Notes: generated by a model from the sequence alone, not told the origin. 64,000 nt of DNA from Salisaeta longa DSM 21114 (GCF_000419585.1 NZ_ATTH01000002.1:31873-95872), one strand, 5' to 3'; counted from the stretch's first letter, positions 1 to 8,729 are shown. A program made the numbers and translations.

Positions 1-490
1 CACACTTGTAGCTCATGGAGTGCTCTGCAGGATACAAAACCCGTAAGGACTCCTGGCTGAAAACAAATTACAGGGGCTGAATTCAATGTCAGCGTTTGTA
101 TTTCAGGACGCCGGACATTCGGTGTCCTGGGTGGTACCTGCTGTACCCGATGTTACGCATCGGATGCAACTCCCCATCAACGCCCCTCAATGAATGCAAC
201 TCGACCGGCGCGCCGCACTTCCTGCGCGCCCTACGCGGTGGATGATAGCTCGGTGCTGCCGGTGGGGGTGGCACCGGGCGCCCCACCGCTCGGTACAGAC
301 GGCAGACGGTCGGTTGCCGCAGCCCAACCCTTCACGTTTTCTTTACCGCGTGTAGACCAGCGTTCGCTTGACGTTTCTTCCAGCGCCTTTTATTGTCTTA
401 TCGATCGTTATTTGTAAATGGTCTAAATAACGACTTGCGCGATGTCTCATGCGTCGCGTGCGTGCTTTTCTGACTCCACCCTGCTTCGTG
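1..490. other. Left-end stretch without a convincing gene
   Basis: Short open frames exist on both strands here, but they are proline/arginine-rich and compositionally typical of chance frames in high-GC DNA. None has a recognisable domain or signal peptide. The last ~80 bases may carry the promoter of the three-gene cluster that follows. I see no RNA gene, repeat or mobile element. Confidence 0.5.
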
Positions 491-850
491 ATGTGCTCTT
501 CGTATGCTTTTGCGGCGGCCGCGCTCGATCCGTCGTCGCCGTACCTGTACGCCACCGTACGGGGCACCGTCCTGCACTGCGCGTGCTGCGGGCGCTTTCA
601 GTTGATCTTCGACGAGACGGTGCTGCTTCTGTCGGCGCGCGACGTCCGGCGGTTGCAGCGCGTGGTGCGCGCTGCGGTGCAGGCAAACGGCGCGTCCCGT
701 CCGCTGCGCATTGGACGAGCGGGCACCGATGCGCCGCCCACATGTATTCCGGCGGCCGACCTCGCGGCCTTGCACGCCTTGCTCGATGGCGCCGCTGCCA
801 TGCATGAGCTGTCGACGATCCTGCGCGATATGTCCGTTTCCACCGCCTAA
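491..850 (+). CDS. Small hypothetical protein with CACC motif, paralogue of the next gene
   Basis: A 119-residue protein of unknown function. An extended, strand-rich segment (YATVRGTVLHCACCGRF) is followed by QLIFDETVLLLS, and the tail LLDGAAAMHELSTIL is predicted helical. The next gene repeats the same plan (GTVLRCACCNRIEVVFGN, then LLDGAAAMLELEGLL), so the two are tandem paralogues. Small Bacteroidota proteins with a CxxC motif next to a strand and an FxN-like motif (the DUF6686 type) look similar, but that link is recalled rather than tested. The paired cysteines could bind a metal. The start is placed at the internal ATG giving MCSSYAF; an upstream in-frame ATG at 449 is possible. Stop and next start are 14 nt apart, suggesting an operon. 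Confidence 0.6.
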   Translation: MCSSYAFAAAALDPSSPYLYATVRGTVLHCACCGRFQLIFDETVLLLSARDVRRLQRVVRAAVQANGASRPLRIGRAGTDAPPTCIPAADLAALHALLDGAAAMHELSTILRDMSVSTA

Positions 851-864
851 CGGCCCTTCCGGCT

Positions 865-1230
865 ATGCCCCACGCCCCCGACGACACGTCTGTTTTGTTT
901 CAAACCGAACACGGTACGGTGCTGCGGTGCGCCTGCTGCAACCGCATCGAGGTTGTGTTTGGCAACATTGCCCTGGCCGAGGAGCCGCCGCTGTTTGCCC
1001 GGTTTCATCGCCTTGTGGCGGGCCTCGACCTCGACGCCCTCTGTGCAGACCACCCGGATGTCTCGCATCCGGTCGTCCTCTCGGCGGATGGCGACAAGCT
1101 TGCGTTCCGCTTTACGTGCGACGAAGCCCGCGCCCTCCGCGAACTCCTCGATGGGGCAGCCGCCATGCTGGAGCTGGAGGGCTTGCTGCAGGAGACGCTT
1201 CACCCCGATGCGCCCGCGTCCGATGCCTAA
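865..1230 (+). CDS. Small hypothetical protein with CACC motif (paralogue of upstream gene)
   Basis: A 121-residue soluble protein, acidic at its C-terminus, function unknown. It shares the order TEHGTVLRCACCNR - VVFGN - LLDGAAAMLELEGLL with the preceding gene, so the pair arose by duplication. The CxC/CC cluster around residues 22-25 is the most conserved-looking part. It lacks a signal peptide or membrane segment. It lies between two other short genes on the same strand, with gaps of 14 and 20 nt, which points to co-transcription. A metal-binding or redox role for the cysteines is only a guess. Confidence 0.6.
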   Translation: MPHAPDDTSVLFQTEHGTVLRCACCNRIEVVFGNIALAEEPPLFARFHRLVAGLDLDALCADHPDVSHPVVLSADGDKLAFRFTCDEARALRELLDGAAAMLELEGLLQETLHPDAPASDA

Positions 1231-1250
1231 CCGCTCTGCCTCCTTACGCC

Positions 1251-1466
1251 ATGCCTGCTCTTCACCCCGACGGCTTTGCTGCGCCCGCCGATGCTGTGCC
1301 TCCCAACGCATCAGAGCGCGCCGCGGCCCACTATCAACGCGCCCTTGCCGCCCTGGCGGCTGGACGCTTTGCCGACCTGCAGGGCACAGCGCGCCGCCGC
1401 CTGATCGTCCAGCTGCGGACCGCCCTGGCGACGATCCGCACGCGCAAATGCGCAGACCGCCCGTAG
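1251..1466 (+). CDS. Very small hypothetical protein, third gene of cluster
   Basis: A 71-residue protein starting MPALHPDGFA. The middle (ERAAAHYQRALAALAAGRF) resembles a single TPR-like helical hairpin, and the C-terminus is arginine-rich. It follows the two CACC-motif paralogues after a 20-nt gap, in the same direction. The start chosen is the ATG nearest the upstream stop; the frame remains open further upstream but overlaps the previous gene. There is no recognised family. Coding status rests mainly on position and reasonable composition. Confidence 0.4.
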   Translation: MPALHPDGFAAPADAVPPNASERAAAHYQRALAALAAGRFADLQGTARRRLIVQLRTALATIRTRKCADRP

Positions 1467-1486
1467 ATCAGCGTGCGCCGGGTGGG

Positions 1487-1852
1487 CTATGCGTGCTGCT
1501 CCAACCAGTCGATGAGGGCATCGGCGTTGCGGCGGTTCGCCTTGTACCACACATCGAAGGCGTCGCCCAGCACCGGGATGAGACCGACGAGCGCATCGAG
1601 CACGCTCCGCGCAATCATTTGGGCAACAAGTCGCCACGGCGCACCTTGCCGGATCGCCTCGATAGGTACGTACGATGATACCAGCAACCCGGCGTAGTCG
1701 CCCGCTACCGGAATGAGGCTGAGAAGCGATTCGAGCCCGAAGCGCACCGGCGTAAACGGAATGCGGAAGACCTCGTCGGTCCACGTCGCAAAAGTATCCA
1801 GTCGCTCGATAACAGCCGCGGTATCGGAAGACCGTGTGGCAGTGGCAGTCAT
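1487..1852 (-). CDS. DUF4112 domain protein
   Basis: A 121-residue protein matching the DUF4112 pattern: an arginine/phenylalanine start (IPFTPVRFGLESLLSLIPVAGD), a hydrophobic helix, an amphipathic segment with EAIRQGAP, a second hydrophobic stretch (LVGLIPVLGDAFDVWYKANRRN), and an acidic end. The two LIPV-GD repeats and the KANRRN motif are the hallmarks I recognise. The family is common in bacteria, probably membrane-associated, with no established function. It converges with the three-gene cluster (21 nt between stops) and diverges from the TonB receptor gene, so its promoter shares the 1853-2024 intergenic region. Confidence 0.85.
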   Translation of the reverse strand: MTATATRSSDTAAVIERLDTFATWTDEVFRIPFTPVRFGLESLLSLIPVAGDYAGLLVSSYVPIEAIRQGAPWRLVAQMIARSVLDALVGLIPVLGDAFDVWYKANRRNADALIDWLEQHA

Positions 1853-1958
1853 AGCAGATGCTGTACGATGAAGATAAGTGCATGGTCAAAACAACCGTGA
1901 ACGTGCGGTGATCCGCGGCTCGCTGTTTTTGAAGGTTCGACGGAAAGACGCGCCGTGG

Positions 1959-1996
1959 TTGCATACAGCCGCGTTCACTGTTTATAATTAGTCTAA
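1959..1996 (+). promoter_or_regulatory. Promoter with overlapping palindrome before the TonB receptor
   Basis: TTGCAT (1959-1964) and a perfect TATAAT (1983-1988) are separated by 18 bp, a good sigma-70-like promoter about 35 bp before the receptor ATG at 2025. The palindrome TTAGTCTAA (1988-1996) starts on the last base of the -10 box, where a repressor would block transcription. Since the gene encodes a siderophore-type receptor, an iron-responsive repressor of the DtxR or Fur type is plausible. That assignment is inference. Confidence 0.45.
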
Positions 1997-2024
1997 ACGT
2001 TTGCTATCAGTTACGGATCTCGTT

Positions 2025-4451
2025 ATGCATCGCTTGTTTCGCTCCAACCGTTCGGCTCTGCCGCTTCTCTTGGCCTTCCTGATGTCGTTTGGCCTGTGGG
2101 CCGCGCCGGCAGCGGCTCAAACCACCGGCCGCATCGCAGGTGTTGTCGTCGACGCTTCCACCGGCGATCCGCTGCGTGGGGTCAACATTGGCTTGCGCGG
2201 CACAACGCTGGGGACGGCCACCAACCGCGACGGCCGCTTTGTCATTGCGGATGTGCCGCCGGAGACGTACGTGCTTGCGGCGTCCTTCATCGGCTACGAA
2301 ACGATTGAGCGCACCATCGTCGTGCCGTCGGGCGAGACCACGCGGGTGCGCCTCGCCTTTGCCCCCACCGACATTGAGCTGCAGGGGGTGGAGGTGATTG
2401 GCCGCCGCGCGCAAAGCTACACCACCGACTACAGCTTCGTCGCCACCAAATCGGCCACGCCGCTGCCGCTCGTGCCGCAGTCGGTGTCCGTCGTCACCAA
2501 AGAGGTGCTGGAAGACCAGCAGATCTACCGGCTCAACGACGTGTTCAAGAACGTGGCGGGCGTGACCACCTTCTCCGGCTACAACGATTACACGTCGCGC
2601 GGCTTCCGCAACCAGGATGCCCGGCTCATCAATGGACTCAAGGCGGGCTTTTCGTTCTGGACGAACCCGATCCTGCCGCACATTGAGCGGGTCGAGATCA
2701 TCAAAGGGCCGGCGTCGGCGCTGTTTGCCAACACAAACCCCGGCGGCACGATCAACATGGTCACCAAAAAGCCACTCGCCGCACCGCGTCAGGCCATCGA
2801 CTTTACGCTGGGCAGCTACGACACCTACCGCGCCACGGCCGACTTTACCGGCCCGCTCACGGACGACCGCACGGTGCTTTACCGCCTGAACGTGGGCTAC
2901 GAAAATGCCGATTCGTTCCGGCGCCTGCAATTCAACGAGTCGCTGCTGATTGCCCCCTCCGTCTCGTTCCTGCCCACCGAGGACACGCGCGTGAACGTCG
3001 ACTTCGTGTACAGCACGGTGAGCACGCGCCTCGATCGCGGGCAGCCCATCTTCAACGAAACGGAGAACCTGACCTCAACGCCCATCAGCTTCTCGCTGAG
3101 CCAGCCGGGCGACTTTATGGACAACACGAACTTTCACGTGACGGCCTCGCTGAGCCACGAATTTACCGACTGGCTCGCGTTTAACAGCTCGTATATGAAG
3201 TTCCGCTACGACCACGACCTGGAGGAGCACCGCACGAGCAACGTCTTCCTCCCCAACGACCCGACAACGCTGCAGCTGGCGTTCATCAAGCGGAAACAGA
3301 CGCGCACCGTCGACAACGTGACCAACTACTTCACGATTGACGGAGAGACGGGCGCGCTGGCGCATCAGGGCCTCCTTGGGTTCGACTTCCTGCAACAGGA
3401 CGATAACCGCACGCAGTGGGGCGCGCGCGGCGCGGAGTTCTTCATCCTGCCCGATGGCACGCGGACGCCGGGCGGCAATGTGGGCAACTTCAGCCTTACC
3501 AACCCGACGTACACCATCGAAGGCCGCAACCCGTCGACGTACGTGGCGAACTGGTTCTCGCAGCCGTGGCTCATTGATCCGGTGCGGCGGCGCACATACG
3601 GCCTGTACGCGCAAGACCAGATCCAGTGGAACGACCTGCGCGTGCTGCTGTCGATGCGCCACGAGTGGTACTACGACATCCTGCCGCAGGGCGATGGCAC
3701 GACGCGCACGGTCGAGCAGACGTCGTGGTTGCCGCGTGTGGGCGTCGTGTACAGCGTCCTCGACGGGCTCAACATCTACGGCACGTACACCGAGGGCTTC
3801 CAGCCGCAGGCCGCCAGCGTGATCATCAACCCGCAGGTGGGCGGGCCTTTCGATCCAGAGGAAAGCCTGCTCTACGAAGGCGGCGCGAAGGCTACGCTGT
3901 TTGGCGGACGCCTCTCGGCCACGACGGCGATCTACCAGATCACGAAGCAGAACGTGCTGGTGAGCGCCAACGACCCGGGTAACCCCGAGCGGCTCGTGCA
4001 GCGCGGCGAGGAGCGCTCGCGCGGTATCGAGTTCGAAGTGGCCGGCTCGCCCGTTGAGGGGCTGCAACTGACGGCCAACTATGCCTACAACAATGCCGTG
4101 ATAACGGAAGCCGCGCAGCCCGCGAACGAGGGCGACGTGAAGGAAAACGCCCCGCACCACATGGGCGGCTTCTGGGCGACGTACACGCTGGATGGCGGCC
4201 CGCTGGAGGGCCTGGGCGCGGGCGCCGGCGCGCACTTCGTCACCGAGCGCAACACGTTCGAAGAAAGCCTGCAGCTGCCGGGCTACACCGTGGCCAATGC
4301 CTCGGTGTTCTACACGGTGAACAATTTCAAAATCACGGCCACCATCAACAACGTGTTCGACAAAACCTACTGGGTGGGCGGCTACAACTTCGGTCGCCTC
4401 TACCCCGGCGCGCCGCGGACGATGCTGCTAAAGGTGGGCTATACGTTTTGA
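2025..4451 (+). CDS. TonB-dependent siderophore receptor with carboxypeptidase-regulatory-like N-domain
   Basis: An outer-membrane receptor of 808 residues that should import a ferric siderophore with energy from TonB. In order it has a signal peptide ending AAPAAAQ; a CarboxypepD_reg-like beta-sandwich (about residues 33-115, GRIAGVVVDASTGDPLRGV); a plug (about 130-245) with LNDVFKNVAGV, TSRGFRNQDARLING and VEIIKGPASALFANTNPGG; and a 22-strand-type barrel ending in an aromatic residue (VGYTF). The NPGGTINMVTKKP segment is typical of the siderophore receptor subfamily. The start is the ATG at 2025; a TTG at 2001 in frame is less likely. The PepSY membrane protein downstream fits a role in reducing or processing the imported iron complex. 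Confidence 0.92.
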   Translation: MHRLFRSNRSALPLLLAFLMSFGLWAAPAAAQTTGRIAGVVVDASTGDPLRGVNIGLRGTTLGTATNRDGRFVIADVPPETYVLAASFIGYETIERTIVVPSGETTRVRLAFAPTDIELQGVEVIGRRAQSYTTDYSFVATKSATPLPLVPQSVSVVTKEVLEDQQIYRLNDVFKNVAGVTTFSGYNDYTSRGFRNQDARLINGLKAGFSFWTNPILPHIERVEIIKGPASALFANTNPGGTINMVTKKPLAAPRQAIDFTLGSYDTYRATADFTGPLTDDRTVLYRLNVGYENADSFRRLQFNESLLIAPSVSFLPTEDTRVNVDFVYSTVSTRLDRGQPIFNETENLTSTPISFSLSQPGDFMDNTNFHVTASLSHEFTDWLAFNSSYMKFRYDHDLEEHRTSNVFLPNDPTTLQLAFIKRKQTRTVDNVTNYFTIDGETGALAHQGLLGFDFLQQDDNRTQWGARGAEFFILPDGTRTPGGNVGNFSLTNPTYTIEGRNPSTYVANWFSQPWLIDPVRRRTYGLYAQDQIQWNDLRVLLSMRHEWYYDILPQGDGTTRTVEQTSWLPRVGVVYSVLDGLNIYGTYTEGFQPQAASVIINPQVGGPFDPEESLLYEGGAKATLFGGRLSATTAIYQITKQNVLVSANDPGNPERLVQRGEERSRGIEFEVAGSPVEGLQLTANYAYNNAVITEAAQPANEGDVKENAPHHMGGFWATYTLDGGPLEGLGAGAGAHFVTERNTFEESLQLPGYTVANASVFYTVNNFKITATINNVFDKTYWVGGYNFGRLYPGAPRTMLLKVGYTF

Positions 4452-4473
4452 TGGAGGAAGCACCCTTCGCCCT

Positions 4474-4598
4474 CGCCAAGATCACCCGCCCGGAGGTCAG
4501 CGGAAGCATGCGCCTAGAAATTCTCGATGTCTGACGCCTGAAAGGCGGAGTTGCGAGAATTTCAGCGAGCGAATCGCTGGCCTCAGGTGATCTTGGCG
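4474..4598. repeat. 125-bp nested palindrome (hairpin element)
   Basis: Four nested inverted repeats fold this segment into one long imperfect hairpin. The outermost arm is CGCCAAGATCACC (4474-4486) with GGTGATCTTGGCG (4586-4598), a perfect 13-bp match. Next is GAGGTCAGCG with CGCTGGCCTC (one G:T pair). Then comes GAAATTCTCG (4517-4526) with CGAGAATTTC (4554-4563), perfect. The innermost is CGCCT/AGGCG around a 3-nt loop. It lies between the TonB receptor stop (4451) and the PepSY start (4734). It could be a palindromic mobile repeat (MITE/REP-like) or a processing or attenuation structure in an iron-uptake transcript. Confidence 0.7.
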
Positions 4599-4733
4599 CC
4601 GGCGTGATCTTTTGGGTCCCGTTTTGGATCCAGCCAATATGGGACATAAAGCGGCTGCTTATTGCCCGCAATAGCCGCAACAATCTGCACACCGCTGACG
4701 GCAACGCAACCAACAATCGATACGATCCAGACG

Positions 4734-6542
4734 ATGGGTAATTGGCGCAAAACGCTGTTCCGGCTGCACGGATGGATCGGGCTGAACCTGGGGTTGCTCC
4801 TGTTCGTGATCTGCTTCTCGGGGACCGTCGCCACGCTCTCGTACGAGATTGACGCGCTCATCCACCCGTCGCACCGCGTGGAAAACGTTCCGGCTGATGC
4901 CTCCGTCGACTGGACGGCGATGCACAAGACCCTCGCTGCGGCGTTCCCCAATGGCACCAACCTGGGCGTGTACGTGACGGGCTCGCCGTACGTGGCCGCG
5001 CTGCCGGATGCCGCCGCGGTAGCGTACGTAGAACAAGCCAACGACGCCGTCCGCAAGGTCTACCTGAACCCGTACACCGGCGCGCTGCAGGGCGACACCA
5101 GCTTCTTCAACGCGCAGCGCTTCTTCCGTTCGTTTCACCGCCGCTTCTTCGACGGCAACCGCGGGATCGTCATCGTCACGCTCATGGGCGTCCCGCTGCT
5201 GCTCTCCATTTTGTCGGGCTTCTTGTTCTACAAGGGCTGGCTGAAACAGATGATCACGCTGCGATGGGACCGCGGGCCGCGGTTGCGGTGGTCGGACCTG
5301 CACAAGGGCGCGGGCATCTGGGGGTTGCTCTTTTCGCTCATTATCGCCCTCACGGGCATCTTCTACTTTGTGGAAATTGGGTTTCAGGGCGCTGGCAACT
5401 ATGCAGCGCTGTTGCCCAAACCGCTGCCGCAGGTCAACGAGGCCACGCTGGACCGCTTCGGCCCCCGGCCCGAACTGCTCCCCGCCGGTACGTACGTCGC
5501 GCGCGCCACGGCTGCCTTCCCCGAACTGACAGCGCACGCCGTCCGGATGCCTACTGCCCCCGATGATGCCGTGTACGTAGCCGGTCAGGCCGGCAATCCA
5601 CTCACGCGCGACCGCGCCAACAAGGTGCTGTTGCATCCTTTTACCGGCGAAGTCCTCGGGGTCCAGCGGAGTAGCAGCCTGGGCGTGGTGCCCTTCATCA
5701 CCGACGCTGCCGACCCGCTGCACTTCGGCTACTTCGGCGGACTGGCCACAAAGATCCTGTGGTGCGTCTTCGGCCTGATCCTGTCGTTTGCCGTGCTCTC
5801 GGGCACGTACCTGTGGGTGGTGCGCTCCATGCCGCGGCAGCGCCGGCCGCAACGGTCGGGCGACGAAGCGGCCGAACCGTCGGACGCGGGCCTCGGGCCG
5901 GTGCCGCTGCTGCGTGGGGCGGTGGTGGCTACCGCGCTCGTCCTCGCCTATTTTGGCGTCGTGAGCGTGTCTACCGTCCAGGGCATCCGCTATTACGCCC
6001 CTACGCCCGCGCCCAAAACGGTGGCCAGCGACCTTGCGGCCGGGCCGTTTCGCCTCGACGTGCAGTGCCGCATGCCCTGCGATGCAGGCCGCGAGGCCAC
6101 GTTCATCGCACAGTTCCGGGGCGCGGGCCTGCCAAATCTGCAGCGCGCAGCGCTCGTGCTACCCGGTGATTCGGTGGTTGCCCTAGAGGGCCCCGCGCGT
6201 GCGCCGCGCGCCACCGTGACGGCCGCCCCCAATGACACGCTGCAGCTTGCGCTCACGCAGCACGACGGCACCACGCACCGCGCAGCCTTTGCCGTTCCCA
6301 GGACTCCAAGCGTCCAAGCAGCAAGTTTGCCTGCTTGGCCGCGCGTTCCCAACGGCGTGTGGGGGGTCGTGGGGGCGTTTCTCGTGCTCACGGCCGGTTT
6401 CATTGCCGGCTGGCTGATGCTTTTGGTGCGCGCCTTCCGCGCGAAGCGGCAGACGCTACAGCGCAAGGCGCGGCGCAAGCGATCGGGCCCGGCCAAAGGC
6501 GTCACGCTGCCGCCCGGGGCTACGCTGCCGCCCTCCTCGTAG
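4734..6542 (+). CDS. PepSY-associated TM helix protein (siderophore/iron utilisation type)
   Basis: A 602-residue inner-membrane protein of the PepSY_TM family, which accompanies siderophore receptors and is thought to reduce ferric-siderophore in the periplasm. TM1 follows directly after MGNWRKTLFRLHGWIGLNLG. Further TM segments lie around GIVIVTLMGVPLLLSILSGF, GIWGLLFSLIIALTGIFYF, LWCVFGLILSFAVLSGTYL, GAVVATALVLAYFGV and a C-terminal VGAFLVLTAGFIAGW. A PepSY-like periplasmic part (about residues 40-130) precedes TM2. The start is the ATG at 4734; a TTG at 4662 would add residues that lack the family's RxLH-x-WIG opening. It is co-directional with the TonB receptor, separated by the palindromic element, and is likely the same iron regulon. 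The C-terminus is basic. Confidence 0.88.
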   Translation: MGNWRKTLFRLHGWIGLNLGLLLFVICFSGTVATLSYEIDALIHPSHRVENVPADASVDWTAMHKTLAAAFPNGTNLGVYVTGSPYVAALPDAAAVAYVEQANDAVRKVYLNPYTGALQGDTSFFNAQRFFRSFHRRFFDGNRGIVIVTLMGVPLLLSILSGFLFYKGWLKQMITLRWDRGPRLRWSDLHKGAGIWGLLFSLIIALTGIFYFVEIGFQGAGNYAALLPKPLPQVNEATLDRFGPRPELLPAGTYVARATAAFPELTAHAVRMPTAPDDAVYVAGQAGNPLTRDRANKVLLHPFTGEVLGVQRSSSLGVVPFITDAADPLHFGYFGGLATKILWCVFGLILSFAVLSGTYLWVVRSMPRQRRPQRSGDEAAEPSDAGLGPVPLLRGAVVATALVLAYFGVVSVSTVQGIRYYAPTPAPKTVASDLAAGPFRLDVQCRMPCDAGREATFIAQFRGAGLPNLQRAALVLPGDSVVALEGPARAPRATVTAAPNDTLQLALTQHDGTTHRAAFAVPRTPSVQAASLPAWPRVPNGVWGVVGAFLVLTAGFIAGWLMLLVRAFRAKRQTLQRKARRKRSGPAKGVTLPPGATLPPSS

Positions 6543-6580
6543 CGCGCGCTCGGCCGTGCGGCATCGCAGTTTAACAACCG

Positions 6581-6612
6581 GTTCCATGGAACCATGGAAC
6601 CACGGTTCTGCA
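6581..6612. repeat. Four-unit octad repeat (GWWCYRYR), isolated copy
   Basis: GTTCCATG, GAACCATG, GAACCACG and GTTCTGCA follow one another without a gap, and all four fit the pattern GWWCYRYR seen in the long arrays upstream of parA. It sits between two convergent genes (stops at 6542 and 6630). Being self-complementary, it can also form a small hairpin, so a transcription-termination role is possible. The shared pattern with the par locus favours a binding site for the same protein. Confidence 0.7.
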
Positions 6613-6629
6613 GCGCAACCGAAGCGGCC

Positions 6630-8675
6630 CTACAGCGGGAAGGGCGCCGGCCCGTCGATCGTGGGCCCCTGAAGCGCTACGGCTGCTCCATCGCCCGCTT
6701 TCGTGGTCGTGAATCGCGCGCGGCGCACCACGGCGATGCCGTCATCGCCCGGCGGGGTCGTGGGCGGCGGGGTCGTGAGCAGTTCGACGTCGACGCCTTC
6801 CCCATGCACCGTCGCCCGCCCTATGCCGTACGCGTTGCTGTCGACGTACGCCAGGTGGTCGTTCAGGCGGCTTCCGGCGGTCTTGGCTTGCGCGAGATTG
6901 CCGGTTCGGGCCGCCACGGCGCTGGCCTTTGCGCCGTACAGGAATGTGAGGTTGAGGGCCTCCACCGCCTCGCCGGCCGAGGGGTCGTCAAAGGTCACGA
7001 GCGGCCGCAGGGGACTGTCCTCGGGCAGCGCTTGCGCAAACGCCCGATACAGGCTCGGCGAGCTTACGCCGCAGATGGAAAACTCGGTGCCCATCGGCGC
7101 CGCTCCATCGCCCGCAAACGAGGGGTAGAGCTGCCCCGCGAACGAATTGTGGTTGTCGCCCGAGAGCGAGACGAGCGGCGTGCCGGCCTCTTTAGCGAAC
7201 GCAAGCAGCTCACGGCGCTCGGTCAGGTAGCCGTCCCACGTGTCGGTCGTCATCACCACCGTCTGGGCGTTCGGGTCGACGGCGTCGAGGTCGAGGCGCA
7301 TGGGCATGAGCGGCACGCCGTGGCCCCACACCGTCCACGTGGCGGTGCTTTCGCGCACCACCTGCTTCCACCACGCCTTCTGGCGCGCCCCCAGCATGCT
7401 GCCGGGCGCGGCGGTGCGGCGCGTGTTGGGGATCTCCTGTTCGCCCACCGTTACCGTTTCCGGCGGGGTACCGTTGTTGTACGCGCGGCCCGCGTCGAAC
7501 ACCTCCACCACGTCCAGCGGCGTGAGGTATCGGTCGGAGCCCGCCAGCTGCTGGTTCAGCGGCGGCGGCACGGGATGCGGCGTGCGGTAGGAGCGGCCGT
7601 CGGTGAGCACCAGCTCCAGGTGCTGCCCCCATCGGAAGTTGCGGTAGATGGTCATCGAGCCCACGGCCGCGCGGTTGTTCGGCTCGTTCACCAGCCCGGT
7701 ACGGTCGGTGGCATCGAGCGGCGCATTGCGAACGGCCGCCGAGCGAAAGTCATCGGCTTGTGAGGGCGCGGCGGGCGACCCTTCGTGTTCGGAGAGGCGC
7801 GCGGGGATGTACTCGAACCACGCCTGGTTGGCCGCTACCTTCCGCGCCTGCGCCGGCTCGTCGCCCGCGTCATAGGTCGAGGCGCTCTGCCAGGCATCGT
7901 TGGTAAACTCGTGGTCGTCCCACACCTGCACAAACGGCCAGCGCGCCCGGGCGGCCTGCAAATCCGGATCGGACAGGTACGTCCGGTAGAGGTGACGGTA
8001 GTCATCCACCGTTTCGGCGTGCCAGGTGCCGTCGCCGTGGCGGCCGCCCGCCGGAAACGGCGACACCGACCGCGCCCCGCCGTAACCGAGGCCCTCGTAG
8101 ATAAAATCGCCGAGATGCAGCACAAAGTCGATCTGTTCCTCGGGCGGGGCGGCCTCGTCTTCGCGGATGAGCGTGCGGTAGATGCCGTAGTATCCGGCCT
8201 CGTAGGCCTGGCACGAGGCAAAGGCCAGGTGAACGGGCCGGTCGGCCGTGGGCGCAGGCGCCGTGCGGGTACGGCCCCGCCGCGAGGGCGTGCCGTCTGG
8301 TGCCAGAAAGCGGTAGTACAGCACCGTATCGGTCGGCAGGCCGTGCACGAACACGCGCACGGTGTGGTCGCTGGCCGCGGTAGCCGTCACGCGGCGCTCT
8401 GCCAGCACCGTCTGGAAGTCGGCGGTGCGGCTGATCTGTACCGTGAGCGGAACGGGCCGCTGTGTGGGTGGCGGCTCGGTCCGCTGCACGCGCGTCCAAA
8501 GCAAAATGGAGTCCGGCGTCGGATCGCCCGAGGCTACGCCCTGCGGAAAGTGATGCGCCGGGTTGGGGCGCGGGCGTGCCGCGTGGAGCGGACGAAACGG
8601 GACGGCTACGGATACCGCGAAGCAGCCGGCCCCGCGAAGAAACGTCTTGAGAAACGAACGGCGATTGGTACTCAT
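6630..8675 (-). CDS. phoD: PhoD-like alkaline phosphatase/phosphodiesterase, Tat-exported
   Basis: A 681-residue secreted metallophosphatase. The N-terminus MSTNRRSFLKTFLRG is a twin-arginine (Tat) signal followed by a hydrophobic stretch, as usual for PhoD, which is folded with its metals before export. After an N-terminal beta domain (HFPQGVASGDPTPDSILLWTRV) come the metal-binding motifs of the catalytic core: HLGDFIYEG, WDDHEFTNDAW, and SLSGDNHNSFAG. The reaction is expected to be hydrolysis of phosphomono- or diesters to release phosphate. The gene follows the minus-strand TonB receptor by 54 nt, so import of a phosphorylated or metal-bound substrate and its cleavage may be coupled. Length is at the long end for the family. 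Confidence 0.9.
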   Translation of the reverse strand: MSTNRRSFLKTFLRGAGCFAVSVAVPFRPLHAARPRPNPAHHFPQGVASGDPTPDSILLWTRVQRTEPPPTQRPVPLTVQISRTADFQTVLAERRVTATAASDHTVRVFVHGLPTDTVLYYRFLAPDGTPSRRGRTRTAPAPTADRPVHLAFASCQAYEAGYYGIYRTLIREDEAAPPEEQIDFVLHLGDFIYEGLGYGGARSVSPFPAGGRHGDGTWHAETVDDYRHLYRTYLSDPDLQAARARWPFVQVWDDHEFTNDAWQSASTYDAGDEPAQARKVAANQAWFEYIPARLSEHEGSPAAPSQADDFRSAAVRNAPLDATDRTGLVNEPNNRAAVGSMTIYRNFRWGQHLELVLTDGRSYRTPHPVPPPLNQQLAGSDRYLTPLDVVEVFDAGRAYNNGTPPETVTVGEQEIPNTRRTAAPGSMLGARQKAWWKQVVRESTATWTVWGHGVPLMPMRLDLDAVDPNAQTVVMTTDTWDGYLTERRELLAFAKEAGTPLVSLSGDNHNSFAGQLYPSFAGDGAAPMGTEFSICGVSSPSLYRAFAQALPEDSPLRPLVTFDDPSAGEAVEALNLTFLYGAKASAVAARTGNLAQAKTAGSRLNDHLAYVDSNAYGIGRATVHGEGVDVELLTTPPPTTPPGDDGIAVVRRARFTTTKAGDGAAVALQGPTIDGPAPFPL

Positions 8676-8729
8676 GGCAACGGGTAGATACGAAGGAATG
8701 ACGGATGTGCACGCGGCGATACAGTGCGT

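Noticed and set aside
7210..8712. Additional frames inside phoD
   Set aside because: Alanine/arginine-rich shadow frames of the phosphatase gene with no motif.
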